Virus record (IMG/VR): IMGVR_UViG_3300028794_000182
Coordinates: 1-37,730 of that record
Origin: a virus
Reading direction: 5' to 3' (one strand)
Length of the DNA: 37,730 nt
Positions 17,592 to 24,788 of this stretch are shown piece after piece. The notes under the pieces were generated by a model, which saw only the letters and a list, made by a program, of their open reading frames with translations, did no database searches and was not told where the DNA came from. A program made the position numbers and the translations under genes. How positions within the stretch are numbered: the first letter of the stretch is position 1; the number at the start of each line of letters is the position of its first letter.

Positions 17592-17641
17592 TAAAAACCA
17601 GTGCAGTTAAGGTCATTTTTGCTTACGCAAAAACAACCTGC

Positions 17642-18067
17642 ATGAGCAAAAAGGATAGCATAAGAGTAAAGGCGGAGGAGTGGTTTATAGATCACCCCGA
17701 CTGTACACAGGCAGAAATTGCCGAATTATTTAAGGTTACTACCAACACGGTGAGCGCGTGGGCAGCTAAGCACAATTGGGACGATAAACGGCTTGATTAC
17801 AATTCATCGCCGGTAAAGACGAAGCAAATATTACAGGCTGAATTTATTTGGATAGCCGGGGGCAACAAACCTCGTATTGATACAGACGCATTGTCAAAGG
17901 TCAATGCCTCGCTCGAACGCGTGGACAGGAAAGCAGACCCCTATGTTGTAGCGCAGATACTGAAGGAACTCGACAATTTCATCAGCCAGCAAGACCCAAA
18001 ATTTGCAACCTTATGCACCCCTTTCCATAAGCTGTTTTTACAACACCGAATTAACCTGGAAGCATGA
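17642..18067 (+). CDS. Terminase small subunit-like HTH protein (Mu gp27-like)
   Basis: A 141-residue protein opening the rightward head operon. The ATG at 17642 (MSKKDSIRVKAEEWF) is preferred to an upstream in-frame start at 17570, which would cross the palindrome. A helix-turn-helix is clear at about residues 22-43 (TQAEIAELFKVTTNTVSAWA), as in small terminase subunits that recognise phage DNA. The C-terminal half is helical (VAQILKELDNFIS) and would bind the large subunit. It overlaps the terminase large subunit start by 4 bases. Confidence 0.7.
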   Translation: MSKKDSIRVKAEEWFIDHPDCTQAEIAELFKVTTNTVSAWAAKHNWDDKRLDYNSSPVKTKQILQAEFIWIAGGNKPRIDTDALSKVNASLERVDRKADPYVVAQILKELDNFISQQDPKFATLCTPFHKLFLQHRINLEA

Positions 18068-19662
18068 GCGAAAAGAGCAATAAGTATTTAAAGCTGATAG
18101 CTGATTACGACAAGCATTGCCTGCGCATTGCCAAAGCCACCACTGTAAACATTCACGAAACGGAGGAGGAAAAGCGCAAACGCATAAAATGGCTTGAAGA
18201 GGATTACGTGCGCTGGTTTGAATACTACTTCCCAAACTTCGCAAAAAAAAAGTGCGCCTGGTTTCACAAGGAGTTAGCAAAGATCATTGTAAACAGTAAA
18301 CGCCTGCGCCTGCTCGCCGAGATGTTCCGGTCGGCCGGTAAATCGGTACATATCTGTATGGGGATCCCCTTGTTTTTATACCTGGTTAAGCACGACCTTA
18401 AATTCATGCTCCTGATCGGCAAAACCGAAAAGAAAGCCATGCAGCTATTATCCGGCCTGCAAAGCCAGTTGCAATTTAACAACCGGCTTAAAAACGATTA
18501 TGGCGACAGGTTTCAGCAGGGAAGCTGGGCCGAGGGAGATTTTACAACTACCGATGGTGTTAAGTTTATGTCTTTAGGTTTCGCCCAGGATTGCCGCGGT
18601 GTACGTGAACAGGGCGAAAGGCCCGACTATATCGTTTGTGACGACGTCGACGGCAAAAAGCACCTGAACAATGATAACCTGATGGGCGAGTTCCTGGATT
18701 ACATTACCGAGGATGTTTGGGGCTGCTTTGACAGCGATGACGATGGCACGGAGCGCTTTGTATACGCTAATAACAACTTCAATAAAAAGTGCCTTACTAA
18801 TAGGTTAAAAACTTACTTCAGCGTCACCATATCCAAAAAGAAAAAAGGCGAAAAGGATAAGGTACGCACAAAAGCACGTGACGCAGTATCTACCAATTAC
18901 AAAATACTTTCTGTTAACGCAGTAAAGGATATCAAAACCTTTGAGCCCAACTGGCCCGAAAAGACATCATCTGACTACTGGCGGGAGAAATTTGAAAGCA
19001 TGCCCTATCGTTCATTCATGCGCGAGTACATGAACAAACATATCCAGGAGGGCAAAATTTTCAAGTACGAATATATCCAGTACAAATCAATGCTCCCGCT
19101 TAAGGAGTATGATGCGCTTTGCTTCTATGGTGACTTATCCTATAAAGACCAGGGTGATTATAAGTCAATGCTATTCGTGGGCAAAAAAGGCAAAGAGTTT
19201 CACATCATCCTGGTATACCTGCGCCAAAAGAGCCGCGCCAACTGTGCCAGATGGCTTTATGATGTTTACGAGGAGTACCGGCTGGAACGATACAATATCA
19301 GGTACCTGATCGAGGGCCTGTTTGCCCAAGACGAGTTTGTCAACGACTTTAATAACGAGGGCGAAAAGCGCGGATACTGGATTCCGGTGCGTGCAGATAA
19401 GCGGAGCAAAGAGGGCAAATACGACCGTATCGAAAGCCTGGAAAGCGACTTTGAAAGCCTGTGGGTATTCTTTAACGAATTATTCAAAGAGGATGACGAA
19501 GTACAGGAACTGGTAGACCAGTTTCTTGAATTTGAAAAGGGAAGCCCCAAAAACGATGACGGCCCGGATAGCTTCCACGGGGCCAAAACCGAACTAAACA
19601 GGCGCACTAAAAAACAAAAAGGAACATACGCGGCCGAGGAGCGCGAAAGTAGAAAATATTAA
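18064..19662 (+). CDS. Terminase large subunit (Mu gp28-like)
   Basis: A 532-residue packaging motor. The ATPase half has a divergent Walker A at about 88-95 (MFRSAGKSV) and a Walker B at 187-196 (PDYIVCDDVD). The C-terminal half looks like the RNase-H-fold nuclease that cuts packaged DNA, with an acidic strand at about 355-370 (YGDLSYKDQGDYKSMLFVG) and later acids near 490-520. Mu-like phages package by headful from integrated copies, so flanking host DNA should be carried in virions. The gene is coupled to the small subunit and followed 2 bases later by the next gene. Confidence 0.9.
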   Translation: MSEKSNKYLKLIADYDKHCLRIAKATTVNIHETEEEKRKRIKWLEEDYVRWFEYYFPNFAKKKCAWFHKELAKIIVNSKRLRLLAEMFRSAGKSVHICMGIPLFLYLVKHDLKFMLLIGKTEKKAMQLLSGLQSQLQFNNRLKNDYGDRFQQGSWAEGDFTTTDGVKFMSLGFAQDCRGVREQGERPDYIVCDDVDGKKHLNNDNLMGEFLDYITEDVWGCFDSDDDGTERFVYANNNFNKKCLTNRLKTYFSVTISKKKKGEKDKVRTKARDAVSTNYKILSVNAVKDIKTFEPNWPEKTSSDYWREKFESMPYRSFMREYMNKHIQEGKIFKYEYIQYKSMLPLKEYDALCFYGDLSYKDQGDYKSMLFVGKKGKEFHIILVYLRQKSRANCARWLYDVYEEYRLERYNIRYLIEGLFAQDEFVNDFNNEGEKRGYWIPVRADKRSKEGKYDRIESLESDFESLWVFFNELFKEDDEVQELVDQFLEFEKGSPKNDDGPDSFHGAKTELNRRTKKQKGTYAAEERESRKY

Positions 19663-19664
19663 TT

Positions 19665-20117
19665 ATGGCATACTTAGTAAAAGCAGAAATGAAAAGTGTC
19701 ATCCGCCAATATGAACTTGACGCGATCACCGATAACGACGACGAAATTGTAGACAACGCTATAGCAATGGCTGTTGAGAAAGCTGCTAACATCCTTACGC
19801 CAAACAACAAAAAGCAGTGGCTTGATGGTCGCATACTTTATGATGCACCAGCCGAATTTGCCCGCGTTGGCGCGGCACGCAACCTGCTGATGCTGGGTTA
19901 TGTAAAGTCTCTCACCCTTTATTTTATATGTGCGCTGAGCAACATAGGGGGCGACTATAAAGATGTACAGGACAGGTACGACAGGGCCGAGGCTGATATC
20001 ATGGATTTGGCTGGCGGTAAAACAACCAGCAGCACACTGCCACGGCTGACGACCAAGCCCGCCGATGACGACCTGCCTTTTGGAATGGGCAGCAGGAAAA
20101 AATTTAACCACGAATAA
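19665..20117 (+). CDS. Mu gp36-like head-tail connector protein
   Basis: A 150-residue protein between terminase and portal. The pattern of an N-terminal helix (VKAEMKSVIRQYELDAIT), a DxxxVxxAIxxA helix (EIVDNAIAMAVEKAANIL) and a mid-helix (ARVGAARNLLMLGYVKSL) resembles the gp36/DUF1320 group of adaptor proteins. The C-terminal 35 residues are polar and probably disordered. It would sit at the portal-tail interface. Only moderately sure of the family. Confidence 0.6.
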   Translation: MAYLVKAEMKSVIRQYELDAITDNDDEIVDNAIAMAVEKAANILTPNNKKQWLDGRILYDAPAEFARVGAARNLLMLGYVKSLTLYFICALSNIGGDYKDVQDRYDRAEADIMDLAGGKTTSSTLPRLTTKPADDDLPFGMGSRKKFNHE

Positions 20118-20133
20118 TAAATACCCCTATTAT

Positions 20134-21426
20134 ATGAACCTAATTCAAACAGGATATCAGGCGGTTAAGGGCTATGTAAGCTTAGCAGCCGAAAAGTACT
20201 CAACCGGCGCTACCAAGAAGGGCCAGTATTTACCGCACGATCTAAAGTCGGTATTTCAAACCCGAATGGACATTAAAGACTGGAAACGCGCCGAAGCTTT
20301 ATACTATTGCCAGGAGCCGAAAACCTTTGCGCTGCAATTGATCCTTAGTGATATCATGAAGGATGCTTTTTTAACCTCACAGGTTGAAAATCGCCTGCAA
20401 CAAATATTCACGCTTGATATCCGCCTTAAAAAGCCTAACGGAGATGTTGATACCGATCAAACCACAGCGTTAAAAACGTCGCCTATATACCGGTTTCTCA
20501 CGCGCAAATCACACGAGAAGATATTTTATGAAAACAGTCTGGTTGAACTAAGCATTTCGCAAACCATAGATGGCCGCAAGTTCCTGGTTGGCGATCTGGT
20601 TCCGCGAACTAACGTTGTCCCTCAAACCGGCTATTTCTACCCCGATTTTCAGGACGATGTTAATAAAATAGCTTACCGGGAAATGCCGGAGTACGGCACC
20701 TGGATATTGGAATTTTGGAGCAAGGAGATGCCATTATTAAACAAAGCGGTACCGCATGTGCTGTTTAAGCGATTTGCCCAAAGCTGCCATAGTGAGTTAT
20801 GCGAAATTTACGGAATCCCGCCGCGCTGGTTAAAAACCAACACACAGGATAAAAAGATGATGGATAGGGCCAAAAAGATGATGACTGACATGGGCGCGGC
20901 CAGTTGGTTCATCATCGACGAGGACGAAGAGTTTGGCTTTGCCGAGGCGGCTGTAAACACAAATGGCGATGTATACAACAGCCTCAATAACTATTGCCGC
21001 GCTGAAATTGGATTGCTGATCGTGGGGGCTATACTTGGTCAGGATACAAAAAACGGCAGCAGGTCAAAAGACCAGGTTGCGCAGGAAATGCTACAACTGC
21101 TGGTACAAAGCGATAGCGCTATGATAGCCGAGGACTGGAATAACATCATTATACCAGCCCTTAAAAAGCATGCCATGTTAACTGGTGACCTCGTATTTGA
21201 GTTTGTACCCACTGAAAACACGGAGCAGCTATTTGAGCGGGTTATAAAAACACTTGAATATTATGAGGTAGATGTAAAATGGTTTGAAGACAAGTTTGGC
21301 ATAAAGGTAACAGCCGCGCGGCAGCAGGTACAACCCGCAAAGGACAAAGCCGCTCAAAAACTCAAGGCCGATCTATTGGAGGGTTCCGATTTTTTTGGCC
21401 CGGCCCGTCAGCAATCAGCTGCCTGA
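20134..21426 (+). CDS. Portal protein (Mu gp29-like)
   Basis: A 430-residue portal, the ring through which DNA enters and leaves the head. The ATG at 20134 is chosen because it follows an ATACCCCTATT leader; the longer in-frame start at 20065 lies inside the previous gene. Portal-like features include IYRFLTRKSHEKIFYENSLV in the first third, FKRFAQSCHSELCEIYGIPP in the middle, and EIGLLIVGAILGQDTKNGSRS followed by VAQEMLQLLV, typical of the DUF935/gp29 group. The C-terminus is Gln/Lys-rich. Its TGA overlaps a CTG that probably starts the next gene. Confidence 0.8.
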   Translation: MNLIQTGYQAVKGYVSLAAEKYSTGATKKGQYLPHDLKSVFQTRMDIKDWKRAEALYYCQEPKTFALQLILSDIMKDAFLTSQVENRLQQIFTLDIRLKKPNGDVDTDQTTALKTSPIYRFLTRKSHEKIFYENSLVELSISQTIDGRKFLVGDLVPRTNVVPQTGYFYPDFQDDVNKIAYREMPEYGTWILEFWSKEMPLLNKAVPHVLFKRFAQSCHSELCEIYGIPPRWLKTNTQDKKMMDRAKKMMTDMGAASWFIIDEDEEFGFAEAAVNTNGDVYNSLNNYCRAEIGLLIVGAILGQDTKNGSRSKDQVAQEMLQLLVQSDSAMIAEDWNNIIIPALKKHAMLTGDLVFEFVPTENTEQLFERVIKTLEYYEVDVKWFEDKFGIKVTAARQQVQPAKDKAAQKLKADLLEGSDFFGPARQQSAA

Positions 21427-22754
21427 ACGGGCGTAACGGCTTAAATTTTATTGAACTGCAAAACAGGCTGAACGATCTGTATGCTGCCTGCTGCGATAAG
21501 CACGCGGTTAACCTAAGTATTGATGATGCACCTAAGCAGTACCAGGATTACATTGATGGGCTTATAGGCGCAATTTTTAAAGCTAAGGCCGCACCTGACG
21601 CCGATCCTAACCTGATCCGCGCGTATGGCAAAAAACTGGAAAGCGGCGTTATGGAAGGCTATGGTAAAAAACTTCCTGATATAGCCTGGGATTCGCCCGA
21701 TTATCGCACCATTACGGCACTTCAAAACAATGTTTGGCAATTCAGCGCAGCCAAAACACATACCCAGCTAAGGGATATGAGCAAAGCACTTGTTGATGCA
21801 GACGGCAAGGTTCGCAGCTTTAAAGAGTTCCAGGCAGAAGCAAGGGCTATTACAGGCCAGCAATTGAACTGGCTGGGAACCGAGTACCAAACCGCAATTG
21901 CCAGCGGCCAGATGGCCGGTAAATGGGTTACAATTCAGGAACAAAAAGAAACGTTCCCCCTTTTGGAGTTTGATGCTGTTATCGACGACCATAGTTCCAC
22001 CATCTGCCCGCCGCTGGATAAAGTGCGCTTACCGGTTGATGATCCCTTTTGGAAAAAGTACTACCCGCCAAACCACTTTAATTGCCGCAGCACCGTGCGC
22101 CAGGTACGCGACGGTAAAATAACACCAGCTAAGGATATCGTTTATCCTGAAAAAATGGGAGCCATGTTTGAAAACAACGTCGGCATTACCGGCACCATCT
22201 TCCCGCCGGGCCATGCTTATTATACCGATGTGCCGCCTCATGTTATCAATAACAGTACGCTTTACATGCCTAAAGCCGATCAGTACATTGTTAAATATAA
22301 AGCTGCCGACGGTACCGAACTGGCTGTACACCGCAAGACTGATATAGCTGGTGGCCCCGACCTGTCCAACCTGGTAAAGGCCGGCAAAGCACTGGCCGAT
22401 AAAGGCTATACGGTTGATATCCTGCCCGAAATTCATGCCAGCGAAGCCGAATTGCGCAAAGCACTGCTGCCAGGCGTAGAGCCGGGCAAAAACCCCGACA
22501 TGGTGTTTAAAAAGGACTATGCTGATCTAAAATCACCCGAAGACCCGGTAACCTTTAAAAAGCTGCAACGCAACATCGCAAACGGAGCGCAGCAGGCCGA
22601 TAGGGTAATTGTGATGCTAAAGGAAGATTACGCGGAGGCATTGTTGAAAAAAGCCGCCCAGGATCGTTTCGCCGCATTGAAAGATATTAAAGAGATCGGC
22701 TTTGTTACGCGCGATGGCGAGTATATCGAATTCACCAGGGGATTAAATGAGTGA
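21423..22754 (+). CDS. Head morphogenesis protein (Mu gp30/F-like) with nuclease-like C-terminus
   Basis: The frame is open from 21288 but has no ATG, GTG or TTG until 21651, which would remove about 76 conserved-looking residues (FIELQNRLNDLYAACCDKHA). I place the start at CTG 21423, overlapping the portal stop as CTGA and giving 443 residues. The middle has the gp7/F minor-head signature: HSSTICPPLDKVRLP and NHFNCRSTVRQV (about 190-227). From about residue 280 there is an extra domain with KNPD (356-359) and DLKSP (368-372), then AQQADRVIVML, resembling CdiA-type nuclease toxins with a PD-DxK-like core. Function of that domain is inference. Confidence 0.75.
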   Translation: MNGRNGLNFIELQNRLNDLYAACCDKHAVNLSIDDAPKQYQDYIDGLIGAIFKAKAAPDADPNLIRAYGKKLESGVMEGYGKKLPDIAWDSPDYRTITALQNNVWQFSAAKTHTQLRDMSKALVDADGKVRSFKEFQAEARAITGQQLNWLGTEYQTAIASGQMAGKWVTIQEQKETFPLLEFDAVIDDHSSTICPPLDKVRLPVDDPFWKKYYPPNHFNCRSTVRQVRDGKITPAKDIVYPEKMGAMFENNVGITGTIFPPGHAYYTDVPPHVINNSTLYMPKADQYIVKYKAADGTELAVHRKTDIAGGPDLSNLVKAGKALADKGYTVDILPEIHASEAELRKALLPGVEPGKNPDMVFKKDYADLKSPEDPVTFKKLQRNIANGAQQADRVIVMLKEDYAEALLKKAAQDRFAALKDIKEIGFVTRDGEYIEFTRGLNE

Positions 22755-22784
22755 GGCCATCAGAAGTAAATCTGACGGCCTCAC
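22751..22784 (+). promoter_or_regulatory. Long hairpin at the end of the head morphogenesis gene
   Basis: GTGAGGCCATCAGA pairs with TCTGACGGCCTCAC, a 14-bp stem with one A/C mismatch and loop AGTAAA. It begins at the stop codon of the upstream gene. There is no T-run after it; it may attenuate, process or protect the mRNA before the next gene at 22843. Confidence 0.6.
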
Positions 22785-22842
22785 TGCGGCGAGGTACGCA
22801 GCCCCGCCATTACAAATGTACAAGTAATTATCTAATAATCAA

Positions 22843-23370
22843 ATGGCCGGAAGCGAACAGCAAATTACAGAGGCATTTGCCAAAATAAGGGCATCGCTGG
22901 GAGCGGTTATAGAAACACTGCCGCTAATTATTGGCAACGAGGCGGTTAATTATAGCCTTGAAGCATTCCGATCACAGTCATGGGAAGGTACACCATGGGC
23001 AAAGCGCAAGAGTACTAAAGATACCGGCCGCGCGCTGCTGGTTAAATCGGGCAGGGGCAAAAGAGGTGTGCGCATCATTCAAACAACCCCGACGTCGGTA
23101 ACAATTGGCGACGATGTGCCCTATATGGCCGTGCACAATAACGGCGGCGAAATAAGCAAAGCTGCCCGGTCAGAAACCTTTGTGCGAAATAGGTTTGCCA
23201 GGGGGCCAAAGAAGGGCAAATTCAAAAAGGGTACGACAGAGGGTCAGGGCTTGAGTTTTAAAGCCCACACCTTTAACATGCCTCAGCGTAAATTCATCGG
23301 GCATACCATCGCCTTTGAAATAGCCATGCGCCAGCTGGTAAGGCGCGAAATACAAAAAGCACTAAAATAA
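22843..23370 (+). CDS. Phage virion morphogenesis protein (gpG/gp31-like)
   Basis: A 175-residue basic protein. The pattern YMAVHNNGGEISKAARSETF in the middle and FNMPQRKFIGHTIAF near the end is characteristic of Mu gpG / HK97 gp10-type virion morphogenesis proteins, which act in tail completion or head-tail joining. The Lys/Arg/Gly-rich segment at about 115-135 (FARGPKKGKFKKGTTEG) could contact nucleic acid. It follows the hairpin and a 58-base gap after the head morphogenesis gene. Confidence 0.75.
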   Translation: MAGSEQQITEAFAKIRASLGAVIETLPLIIGNEAVNYSLEAFRSQSWEGTPWAKRKSTKDTGRALLVKSGRGKRGVRIIQTTPTSVTIGDDVPYMAVHNNGGEISKAARSETFVRNRFARGPKKGKFKKGTTEGQGLSFKAHTFNMPQRKFIGHTIAFEIAMRQLVRREIQKALK

Positions 23371-23371
23371 T

Positions 23372-23500
23372 ATGAAAATATACATTTTAATAAGCAACCA
23401 TGAAGTTTGGGTAATATGCCAGGCCTGCGGCTGCGAATTTGATTACCGGGAGTATACCGGCACATGCCCGAATTGTAAAAATAAATACCAAATAAAATGA
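23372..23500 (+). CDS. 42-residue zinc-ribbon peptide
   Basis: This small frame is placed 1 base after the previous stop and overlaps the next ATG by 4 bases (ATGA at 23497-23500), which argues that it is real. The peptide has two CxxC pairs (ICQACGCEFDY and GTCPNCKN), spaced as in a minimal zinc ribbon, and an N-terminal strand MKIYILISNH. It is late-transcribed with the neck genes. I remember Com in Mu, a small zinc-finger translational activator of mom, as a comparable-size phage protein, but no sequence relationship is claimed. Confidence 0.7.
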   Translation: MKIYILISNHEVWVICQACGCEFDYREYTGTCPNCKNKYQIK

Positions 23501-23943
23501 GAATAGCATTTTTAGCCTCACAACAACAGCTTAGCGGCATTGCAGCCCTTACCTGGGTTGCTAAAGACAACGGCGAACTGGACAGGTACGAAGGTAAACC
23601 GGCCGTCCCGCCCAATTGCGTCCTGGTTAAGGTAAGCATTACTCGAACTGAAGACATCAGCGATAAACGGCAGAAATGTTGGGGAAACGTAATTGTTCGT
23701 TATTGGGCCGATGTAACAAAATCAGAAACCAGCAACAAGGCCCCCGAATCCGCCTTAGCCCGTAGCCTGGCTTACTATGACACGGTAGACGATATTTATA
23801 CCTGCTTGCAAGGATTTTACAATGTCGAACTCGACACCTTTAGCCGCACAAGCCAGGCAGAGGAGGAGCGGCGCGACGGGCTTGTGATAATGCGGTTTGT
23901 ATTTGCCACCAGCTGGATTGATTTAACAGCCGAAGAGGCTTAA
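23497..23943 (+). CDS. Head-tail joining / tail terminator-like protein
   Basis: A 148-residue protein, last of the rightward late block. The order beta strands (NCVLVKVSITRTEDI), helix, strands (VIVRYWADVTKS) and C-terminal DGLVIMRFVFATSWIDL fits gp37/gpJ-like neck or tail terminator proteins; the RRDGLVIM..FVF pattern is typical. It ends in TTAA, where its TAA is also the reversed TAA of the convergent gene. Family assignment by fold-like pattern and order. Confidence 0.6.
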   Translation: MRIAFLASQQQLSGIAALTWVAKDNGELDRYEGKPAVPPNCVLVKVSITRTEDISDKRQKCWGNVIVRYWADVTKSETSNKAPESALARSLAYYDTVDDIYTCLQGFYNVELDTFSRTSQAEEERRDGLVIMRFVFATSWIDLTAEEA

Positions 23944-24158
23944 CTGGCTTTTGCGAAAAGATTAAGTTGGTTAGTCACGAGTTCGGATGGCTTGATATTC
24001 TTATAGTTCATCAGCGTTCGGTAGCTGATATGTATGTCGTGTTCCGGCAGCTTTTTGGCTACAATACGCGTATCCGGTATATCAGCTTCTTTGATGCTGC
24101 TGTATACCGCTAAAATACGCGCTACCTTTTTTTTATGATTATTGCTATTGTAAGCCAT
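23940..24158 (-). CDS. Small HTH-like protein, candidate late regulator
   Basis: About 72 residues from the ATG at 24158 (an in-frame GTG at 24164 is the only longer start). The sequence KKVARILAVYSSIKEADIPD and then HISYRTLMNYKNIKPSE suggests a compact helical DNA-binding protein with a recognition-helix-like segment. I have seen similar small proteins in Bacteroidota Mu-like prophages. By position, after the early operon and beside the late block, it could be a counterpart of Mu Mor/C. It shares its stop with the convergent gene (TTAA). Function is inference. Confidence 0.5.
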   Translation of the reverse strand: MAYNSNNHKKKVARILAVYSSIKEADIPDTRIVAKKLPEHDIHISYRTLMNYKNIKPSELVTNQLNLFAKAS

Positions 24159-24202
24159 TAACACAAAGATAAAGCAGGCGCTTTACTTTATATGTCACAC
24201 TT

Positions 24203-24418
24203 TTAGGCGCTTTGTCGCTCTGTTTTTAGATTTTCAACCGATGGCAGCATTTCGGCCAGCAGGCGCATCATACCTGCAATTTCATCCGGCTTAAGGGGGT
24301 TAGCCGGGTTTTGGTTACCAATTATAAATAGTAATGTTTTCATGGTATCAACGTAATAATCTTCGTCGCCATTGATAGTAATAACAATTTTGGATTCTTC
24401 TCTTTTAAAAGCAATCAT
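24203..24418 (-). CDS. Hypothetical small acidic protein
   Basis: A 71-residue protein upstream of the HTH-like gene on the same strand, 44 bases apart. The N-terminal half looks like strands (KREESKIVITINGDEDYYVD) and the rest helical (TMKTLLFIIG, DEIAGMMRLLAEMLPSVENL). No family recognised. With the next gene it forms a short minus-strand pair beside the structured gap, possibly a middle operon. Confidence 0.5.
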   Translation of the reverse strand: MIAFKREESKIVITINGDEDYYVDTMKTLLFIIGNQNPANPLKPDEIAGMMRLLAEMLPSVENLKTERQSA

Positions 24419-24788
24419 ATAAAGCCCCTCACTTAATCGTTTATAAATATACTATGCTTTGCACAGGTAAATGCAATTGGTTTATTGGCGGTATTTAATT
24501 AGCGGGAATGTGGCTTTAAAAAGCAACGACGCAGCCGGTAATCTTAAGCCAATCAGGGGTACGAAGCCCTATCCACGCAAAAGACACAGCCACGCCGTTG
24601 TATCGGCGTACCGGTTATTGCGTTGCTGGTTTCTTATGCTTCGTACTTTAGATTGGCAACGTTTTTTGGTACAATATTTTAATTGTACAAACTTATAAAG
24701 TTTCTTTATTATGTCATTGTTGTTTCTGTAAATGCATTTGGCCTTTTACGGGACACAGTGCATTTGGGTTACTATATCACTTAAAATG
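24419..24788. ncRNA. Structured intergenic region, candidate non-coding RNA or control element
   Basis: 370 bases without a credible gene. A nested set of inverted repeats runs from 24548 to 24657: GCCAATC/GATTGGC and GTACGAAGC/GCTTCGTAC as concentric stems separated by 4 bases on each side, enclosing ACGCCG-TTGTAT-CGGCGT at 24592-24609. A further palindrome lies at 24669-24688. No tRNA or known riboswitch pattern is seen. A regulatory RNA or a complex operator are both possible. Confidence 0.45.
24669..24688. promoter_or_regulatory. Operator-like palindrome GTACAAT-N6-ATTGTAC
   Basis: Perfect 7-bp arms separated by ATTTTA in an AT-rich setting, about 100 bases from the end of the early operon and 250 bases upstream of the small minus genes. 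This is the shape of a dimeric repressor or activator site. Confidence 0.5.

Larger units (their letters stand above)
17502..17641. promoter_or_regulatory. Divergent late control region
   Basis: This 140-base gap separates the two diverging late operons. It contains two strong palindromes (17534-17551 and 17563-17591). The first places CATCTTT, one base off the Bacteroidota -7 element TAnnTTTG in its CATCTTTG form, facing outward in each direction. It is the obvious site for joint activation of both late blocks. Confidence 0.6.

Noticed and set aside
24520-24660. tRNA gene suggested by stem-rich sequence
   Set aside because: No T-arm consensus or CCA-adjacent acceptor pairing is found.
24471-24698. 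75-residue plus-strand frame in the structured gap
   Set aside because: It spans the inverted repeats, has no recognisable domain and runs opposite to the flanking early genes.
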